DNA from: Actinomadura fibrosa
GTDB taxonomy: Bacteria > Actinomycetota > Actinomycetes > Streptosporangiales > Streptosporangiaceae
Assembly: GCF_900659615.1 (NCBI RefSeq)
Contig: NZ_CAACUY010000002.1
Span: 62,001-126,000 of the forward strand
Length of the DNA: 64,000 nucleotides
Direction of reading: 5' to 3'
Every line of letters begins with the position of its first letter. The first letter of the stretch is position 1. The notes beneath the pieces are model-generated. The model made no database searches, was not told the origin of the DNA, and saw only the letters and a program-made list of their open reading frames with translations. Shown in pieces: positions 60,235 through 64,000 of this stretch. The position numbers and the translations under genes are program-made.

Positions 60235-61080
60235 GTGAACGGGCTGAAGCTGCCGGCGGAACTGCGGGACCGGATCCTGGCCTTCCGGGACGGGCGGATG
60301 GAGCCCGTCCCGGCGCGGCACGCGGCGACCGTGGTCGTGCTCCGCGACCACGCGGAGCACGGCCTCCAGGCGTTCATGCTGCGGCGGGTGCGGTCCATGG
60401 CGTTCGCGCCCGGCGCCTACGTCTTCCCGGGCGGCGGCGTCGATCCGCGCGACGGCGAGACCGCGCTGGCCTGGGCGGGCCCGTCCCCCGCCGAGTGGGG
60501 CGCCGCGTTCAACGCGGACGAGAAGCTCGCCCGGGAGCTGGTCTGCGCGGCCGTCCGCGAGACGTTCGAGGAGAGCCTCGTGCTGCTCGCCGGGCCGACG
60601 GACGCGTCGGTCGTGGACGACACGCGCGGCGACGGCTGGGAGGCCGACCGGCGGGCGCTGCTGGACCGTTCCCAGTCCTTCGCGGCGTTCCTCGACCGGC
60701 GCGGCCTCGTCCTCCGCTCCGACCTGCTGCGCCCCTGGGCGCACTGGGTGACGCCGCTGATCGAGCCGAAGCGCTACGACACGCGCTTCTTCGTCGCCGC
60801 GATGCCGCCCGGGCAGCGGGCGCGGGACGTCAGCACCGAGGCGGACCAGGTGGCCTGGGTCCGTCCGGCGGAGGCCGCCGAGAAGGCGCGGCGGGGTGAG
60901 TGGTTCATGCTGCCGCCCACGCTGGCGACGCTGGCCGAGCTGGCGGAGTTCGAGACCGTCGCGGACGTGCTGGCCGCGCCCCGCGAGATCAGGGTCCTGG
61001 AGCCCACGGCCGAGATCGTGGACGGCGAGGCCTACCTCGTCCTGCCCGAGGACGTCGCGCAGCACTACCCGGGAGGATGA
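60235..61080 (+). CDS. NUDIX hydrolase
   Basis: The 281-residue protein has a Nudix fold with an insertion: MLRRVRSMAFAPGAYVFPGGGVDPRD, then the Nudix box end RELVCAAVRETFEES (about residues 97-111), with the REtfEE metal-binding glutamates present. The spacing between the GGG loop and the REtfEE helix is longer than the canonical box (23 residues), as in NUDT19/RppH-unlike members annotated as CoA- or nucleotide-diphosphate hydrolases. The start GTG 60235 overlaps the TGA of a 10-codon ORF (ATG 60206, MSIDDWAGRR), which could be a coupled leader. It is followed by the MBL gene. Confidence 0.88.
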   Translation: MNGLKLPAELRDRILAFRDGRMEPVPARHAATVVVLRDHAEHGLQAFMLRRVRSMAFAPGAYVFPGGGVDPRDGETALAWAGPSPAEWGAAFNADEKLARELVCAAVRETFEESLVLLAGPTDASVVDDTRGDGWEADRRALLDRSQSFAAFLDRRGLVLRSDLLRPWAHWVTPLIEPKRYDTRFFVAAMPPGQRARDVSTEADQVAWVRPAEAAEKARRGEWFMLPPTLATLAELAEFETVADVLAAPREIRVLEPTAEIVDGEAYLVLPEDVAQHYPGG

Positions 61081-61261
61081 GCCGGCCGTGTCCCCGCGCC
61101 GCCCGCCGGTCCGCCTCCCGCGAGCACTCGCCCGCCGGACGGCCCCGCTGTCCCGGGCCGTCCTGTGGCGCCTCGCGGGGACGTCGGCGCTGCGCCACCT
61201 CGACCGGCTCGGCTGGAACCCGGCCCGGCACCCCGATTCCGGCTCGGGCAGGATGGGTGGA

Positions 61262-62047
61262 ATGAGCGAGATCGACGGGATGGGAACGGAACGGGCCTTC
61301 TGCGTGCTGGCGCCGAACCCGTCCGCGATGACCCTGGACGGCACCAACACCTGGATCATCGCCGAGCCCGGCGCCGACGAGGCCGTGGTCGTCGACCCGG
61401 GCCCGAAGGACGGCAAGCACCTCAAGCGCGTCGTGGACACGGTCGCGTCCCAGGGGCGTCGGGTCGGGCTCGTCCTGCTCACGCACGGGCACCCCGACCA
61501 CGCCGCCGGAGCCGTCAAGTTCGCCGAGATGGCCGGACGCGGGACCAAGGTGCGGGCGCTCGACCCCCGGCACCGGCTCGGCGACGAGGGCCTGGCGGAA
61601 GGCGACGTCGTCACCACCGGCGGCCTCGAACTCCAGATCATGGAGACGCCCGGCCACACCGACGACTCGCTGACGTTCTGGCTGCCGGCGGACGGCGCCG
61701 TCCTCACCGGCGACACCGTCCTCGGCTACGGGACGACGGTGCTGGAGGGCGCGCTCGGCGACTACCTGAGCTCCCTGGACCGGCTCCGCGCCTTCTCCGC
61801 CGAGGTCGAGGCCGCCACCATCCTGCCCGGTCACGGACCCAAGCTGGACGATCCCCTCGCGGCCCTCGACCACTACATCGACCACCGCCGCGAGCGCCTT
61901 GCCCAGGTGGAGGCCGCCATCGCCGCCGGGGCCCGCACGCCGCGGGAGGTCGTCGAGCGCGTCTACGCGGACGTCGACAGGTCCCTCTGGCCGGCGGCCG
62001 AATGGTCCGTCCGGTCGCAGATGGAGTACCTGGAGTCCCGCCGGTAG
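61262..62047 (+). CDS. Metallo-beta-lactamase-fold hydrolase
   Basis: The protein (261 residues from ATG 61262) carries the MBL zinc motifs: LTHGHPDHAAGA (HxHxDH), ETPGHTDDSLTFW (second His), VLTGDTVLGYG (Asp), and ILPGHGPKL (third His). The start region ERAFCVLAPNPSAMTLDGTNTWII and the C-terminal helix region (HYIDHRRERLAQVEAAI) place it in the glyoxalase II/LACTB2-like group. In-frame GTG 61089 would add about 58 basic residues and is not favoured. It ends in a stop embedded in a short repeat. Confidence 0.88.
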   Translation: MSEIDGMGTERAFCVLAPNPSAMTLDGTNTWIIAEPGADEAVVVDPGPKDGKHLKRVVDTVASQGRRVGLVLLTHGHPDHAAGAVKFAEMAGRGTKVRALDPRHRLGDEGLAEGDVVTTGGLELQIMETPGHTDDSLTFWLPADGAVLTGDTVLGYGTTVLEGALGDYLSSLDRLRAFSAEVEAATILPGHGPKLDDPLAALDHYIDHRRERLAQVEAAIAAGARTPREVVERVYADVDRSLWPAAEWSVRSQMEYLESRR

Positions 62048-62107
62048 GGCCGGGCGCGCCCGGTGGGGCCAGGCCGCCGGTAGGGCCGGGTCGCCGGTAG
62101 GGCCGGG
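62041..62107. repeat. CCGGTAGGGCCGGG repeats
   Basis: Three exact copies of CCGGTAGGGCCGGG at 62041, 62077 and 62094, plus a degenerate copy near 62060. The first copy contains the MBL stop codon (TAG). Confidence 0.7.
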
Positions 62108-62132
62108 CGGGGCGCTCAGGGGGCGCCCCGCC
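62106..62132. terminator. Bidirectional hairpin terminator
   Basis: A 10-bp stem (62106-62115 with 62123-62132), 7-nt loop, lies between the convergent MBL and crp genes. Confidence 0.7.
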
Positions 62133-62138
62133 GGGGGC

Positions 62139-62825
62139 TTACTTGGAGCGCTTGCGGAGCCGCTCGATGTCGAGGATCACGACGGCCCGCGCCTCGATGC
62201 GCAGCCAGTTGCGCTGCGCGAAGTCGGCCAGCGCCTTGTTGACCGTCTCGCGGGACGCGCCGACGAGCTGCGCCAGCTCCTCCTGCGTGAGGTCGTGGTG
62301 CACGTGCAGGCCCGCCTCGGACGGCTGGCCGAACCGCTCGGCCAGGTCGAGCAGCGCCTTCGCCACCCGCCCGGGGACGTCGGTGAACACCAGGTCGGCC
62401 ATCACGTCGTTCGTCTTGCGCAGCCGCTGGGCGAGCGCCCGCAGCAGCTGGACGGCCACCTCCGGGTGGCCCGTCAGCCACGGCCGCAGGTCGTCGTGCC
62501 CGAGTCCGGCCAGCCGGCACTCGGTGACGGCGATCGCGCTCGCGGTGCGCGGCCGCGGGTCGAAGAGCGACAGCTCGCCGAACATCTCGCTCGGGCCGAG
62601 CACGCTCAGCAGGTTCTCCCGGCCGTCCGGCGCCGTCCGGGTCAGCTTGATCTTGCCCTCCAGCACCACGTACAGGCGGTCGCCCGTCTCGCCCTCGTTG
62701 AAGAGCGTCTGACCGCGCGCCAGCCGCACCTCCGTCACGTTGGCGCGCAGCGCCTTGGCGCCCTGCTCGTCGAGGGCCTCGAAGAGCGGGGCTCTGCTCA
62801 GAACGTCCACGTCGCGGTCGGTCAC
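62139..62825 (-). CDS. crp: Crp/Fnr-family transcriptional regulator
   Basis: The 228-residue protein has a cyclic-nucleotide-binding domain (residues 10-120: LFNEGETGDRLYVVLEGKIKL, then GELSLFDPRPRTASAIAV with the phosphate-binding cassette FGELSLFD-PRPRTAS), a dimer helix, and a Crp-type helix-turn-helix (LTQEELAQLVGASRETVNKALADF, about 178-201). It matches the actinobacterial Crp/GlxR orthologue by length and by its position beside nth. The start GTG 62825 has GAGGAG upstream. It should bind cAMP and regulate many genes. Confidence 0.95.
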   Translation of the reverse strand: MTDRDVDVLSRAPLFEALDEQGAKALRANVTEVRLARGQTLFNEGETGDRLYVVLEGKIKLTRTAPDGRENLLSVLGPSEMFGELSLFDPRPRTASAIAVTECRLAGLGHDDLRPWLTGHPEVAVQLLRALAQRLRKTNDVMADLVFTDVPGRVAKALLDLAERFGQPSEAGLHVHHDLTQEELAQLVGASRETVNKALADFAQRNWLRIEARAVVILDIERLRKRSK

Positions 62826-62937
62826 GCTTCTCCTCCTCGAACACCTACACCCATAGTGTGACCTACGTCCCACCGCGTGCGTGAAGGTAGGGTCACGGCG
62901 CGCCGAAACGCGGGACCGAACACGTACCCTTGCCCTC

Positions 62938-63684
62938 GTGCCTCGCAACGGTAGTCCCGCGCCCGCGGCGGCGCCCCGGCGGCCCCGGGACGAAACGCGC
63001 CTCGCCCTCGTCCGCCGTGCTCGGCGGATCAATCGCGAGCTCGCCGCGCAATACCCCGACGCCCACTGTGAGCTGGACTTCACGAATCCACTTGAGCTGT
63101 TGGTCGCCACGATCCTGTCCGCCCAGTGTACGGACCGCCGGGTGAATGCCGTCACACCGGTCCTCTTCGCCCGTTACCGGACGGCCGAGGACTACGCCGC
63201 CGCCGACCGGGAGGAACTCGAAACGATCATCCAGCCGACGGGCTTCTTCCGCGCCAAGGCGAACAACATCCTGAAGCTCGGCCACGAGCTGAGCGAGCGG
63301 TACGGCGGCGAGGTCCCCGGGCGGCTGAAGGACCTCGTGACGCTGCCCGGCGTCGGCCGCAAGACGGCCAACGTCGTCCTCGGCAACGCGTTCGACGTCC
63401 CGGGCATCACCGTCGACACCCACTTCGGCCGCCTCGCGCGCCGCTTCGGCTGGACGGCCGAGGAGGACCCGGTGAAGGTCGAGCAGGAGGTCGGCGAGCT
63501 GATCCCCCGCAAGGACTGGACGATGCTGTCGCACCGGCTGATCTGGCACGGCCGCCGCATCTGCCACGCGCGCCGTCCCGCCTGCGGGGCCTGCCCGATC
63601 GCCCAGCTCTGCCCGTCGTTCGGCGAGGGCCCGACCGACGAGGCCACCGCGCGCAAGCTGGTGAAGGCGGGGCCGTTCTCCTGA
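62938..63684 (+). CDS. nth: Endonuclease III
   Basis: The 248-residue base-excision DNA glycosylase/AP lyase has the helix-hairpin-helix [14 protein letters not shown] with the catalytic Lys, the catalytic Asp in [13 protein letters not shown], and the C-terminal 4Fe-4S cluster ligands in the [17 protein letters not shown] segment (C-x6-C-x2-C-x5-C). The start is GTG 62938; the longer upstream frame overlaps the crp promoter region and is less likely. It removes oxidised pyrimidines. It is divergent from crp and followed by a NUDIX gene, as in other actinomycetes. Confidence 0.95.
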   Translation: MPRNGSPAPAAAPRRPRDETRLALVRRARRINRELAAQYPDAHCELDFTNPLELLVATILSAQCTDRRVNAVTPVLFARYRTAEDYAAADREELETIIQPTGFFRAKANNILKLGHELSERYGGEVPGRLKDLVTLPGVGRKTANVVLGNAFDVPGITVDTHFGRLARRFGWTAEEDPVKVEQEVGELIPRKDWTMLSHRLIWHGRRICHARRPACGACPIAQLCPSFGEGPTDEATARKLVKAGPFS

Positions 63685-63739
63685 GCCGCCACCATCGCGT
63701 TCCGGGAAGTTACACGGACCTTCCGGAGTTGGGACTGGC

Positions 63740-64000
63740 GTGACCGAGACAGCATCCCCCTGCCCGCCGTGGCTCGACCGTTTCCGTGCCCAGGCGCCGC
63801 TGATGCCGGTCCCGCAGGTCTTCGAGCCCGCCGCGGACGCGCGCGCCGCCGCCGTCCTCATCCTCTTCGGCGAGGGCCCGGACGGCCCGGACATCCTGCT
63901 CACCGAGCGGGCCGCCACCCTCAACAAGCACGCAGGGCAGCCCGCGTTCCCCGGGGGCCGCATCGACCCGGAGGACAGCGGACCCGTCGCGGCGGCGCTC
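63740..64000 (+). CDS. NUDIX CoA pyrophosphatase-like protein (5' part only)
   Basis: The first 87 codons, from GTG 63740, run off the window edge. The visible part (VLILFGEGPDGPDILLTERAATLN, then KHAGQPAFPGGRIDPEDSGP) contains the NUDIX CoA-pyrophosphatase signature LN-KHxGQxxFPGGRxDPxD, with the Nudix box itself just starting. This group hydrolyses CoA and related nucleotides. It lies 55 bp downstream of nth and may be co-transcribed. Confidence 0.88.
   Translation, partial: MTETASPCPPWLDRFRAQAPLMPVPQVFEPAADARAAAVLILFGEGPDGPDILLTERAATLNKHAGQPAFPGGRIDPEDSGPVAAAL

Noticed and set aside
1..64000. CRISPR array or prophage
   Set aside because: No regularly spaced repeats of 20-40 bp, no cas genes and no phage structural or integrase genes were seen.

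Overview
The window looks like chromosome of a high-GC actinomycete. Coding regions are strongly G/C-biased at third positions, GTG and TTG starts are common, and there is a WhiB-family protein, a DUF397 protein, an XRE/DUF5753 regulator and a wblA-ArsA-PBP-Crp-nth neighbourhood like the one in Streptomyces and its relatives. The mix of DUF397, DUF5753, CU044_5270-type and EACC1-like genes fits Streptosporangiales/Thermomonosporaceae (Actinomadura-like). That placement is inference, not proof.

Left part (1-29.2 kb): an orphan DUF397 gene; an ECF sigma factor with a coupled membrane protein; tRNA-Ser(GGA); a DUF952 gene; then the housekeeping run SRP RNA - dnaX - ybaB - recR - DUF5063. Next come an XRE regulator, a VOC protein, aspartokinase and an asd-like gene (start of the aspartate-family amino-acid pathway), a TetR regulator, a secreted LAS/M15-type peptidase, an S9 peptidase with a beta-lactamase-fold serine hydrolase, two related MerR regulators (at 16 and 24 kb), a LysR regulator divergent from a diaminopropionate ammonia-lyase-like enzyme, an EACC1-like gene, an XRE/DUF5753 regulator, a GlxA/AraC regulator, an SDR coupled to a short RsbRD/PucR-like protein, catalase and an MFS permease.

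Central island (29.3-46.7 kb): visibly lower in G+C and bracketed on both sides by decayed IS630-family transposase ends in the same orientation; the left end also carries a decayed IS481 element. Between them lie a C5-cytosine methyltransferase, a Vsr endonuclease, a small membrane protein, a long intergenic region with an 11-bp inverted repeat and a near-consensus TTGACA/CATAAT promoter, a tandem winged-helix protein, and four tightly coupled genes (ATGA/GTGA overlaps). The four encode a 1569-residue sacsin-like GHKL ATPase-SF2 helicase fusion, a UvrD-like SF1 helicase, and the DISARM proteins DrmA (helicase) and DrmB (DUF1998). The DISARM phospholipase-D gene drmC is absent. I read this as a DISARM-type anti-phage system with an unusual, possibly undescribed, composition. 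The methyltransferase would mark self DNA, Vsr would repair the T:G mismatches that m5C deamination creates, and the helicase/ATPase set would act on unmarked DNA.

Right part (46.8-64 kb): tRNA-Pro(CGG); a methyltransferase and a metallophosphoesterase; a YqeY-like gene; a bifunctional penicillin-binding protein divergent from wblA; two ArsA-like ATPases joined by a 29-codon bridging ORF; an SPFH protein; an MFS exporter and MarR regulator sharing a palindromic operator; a quinone-oxidoreductase-like gene divergent from an HxlR regulator; DUF4177, RidA, NUDIX and MBL genes; Crp; endonuclease III; and the start of a CoA-pyrophosphatase-like NUDIX gene cut by the window edge.
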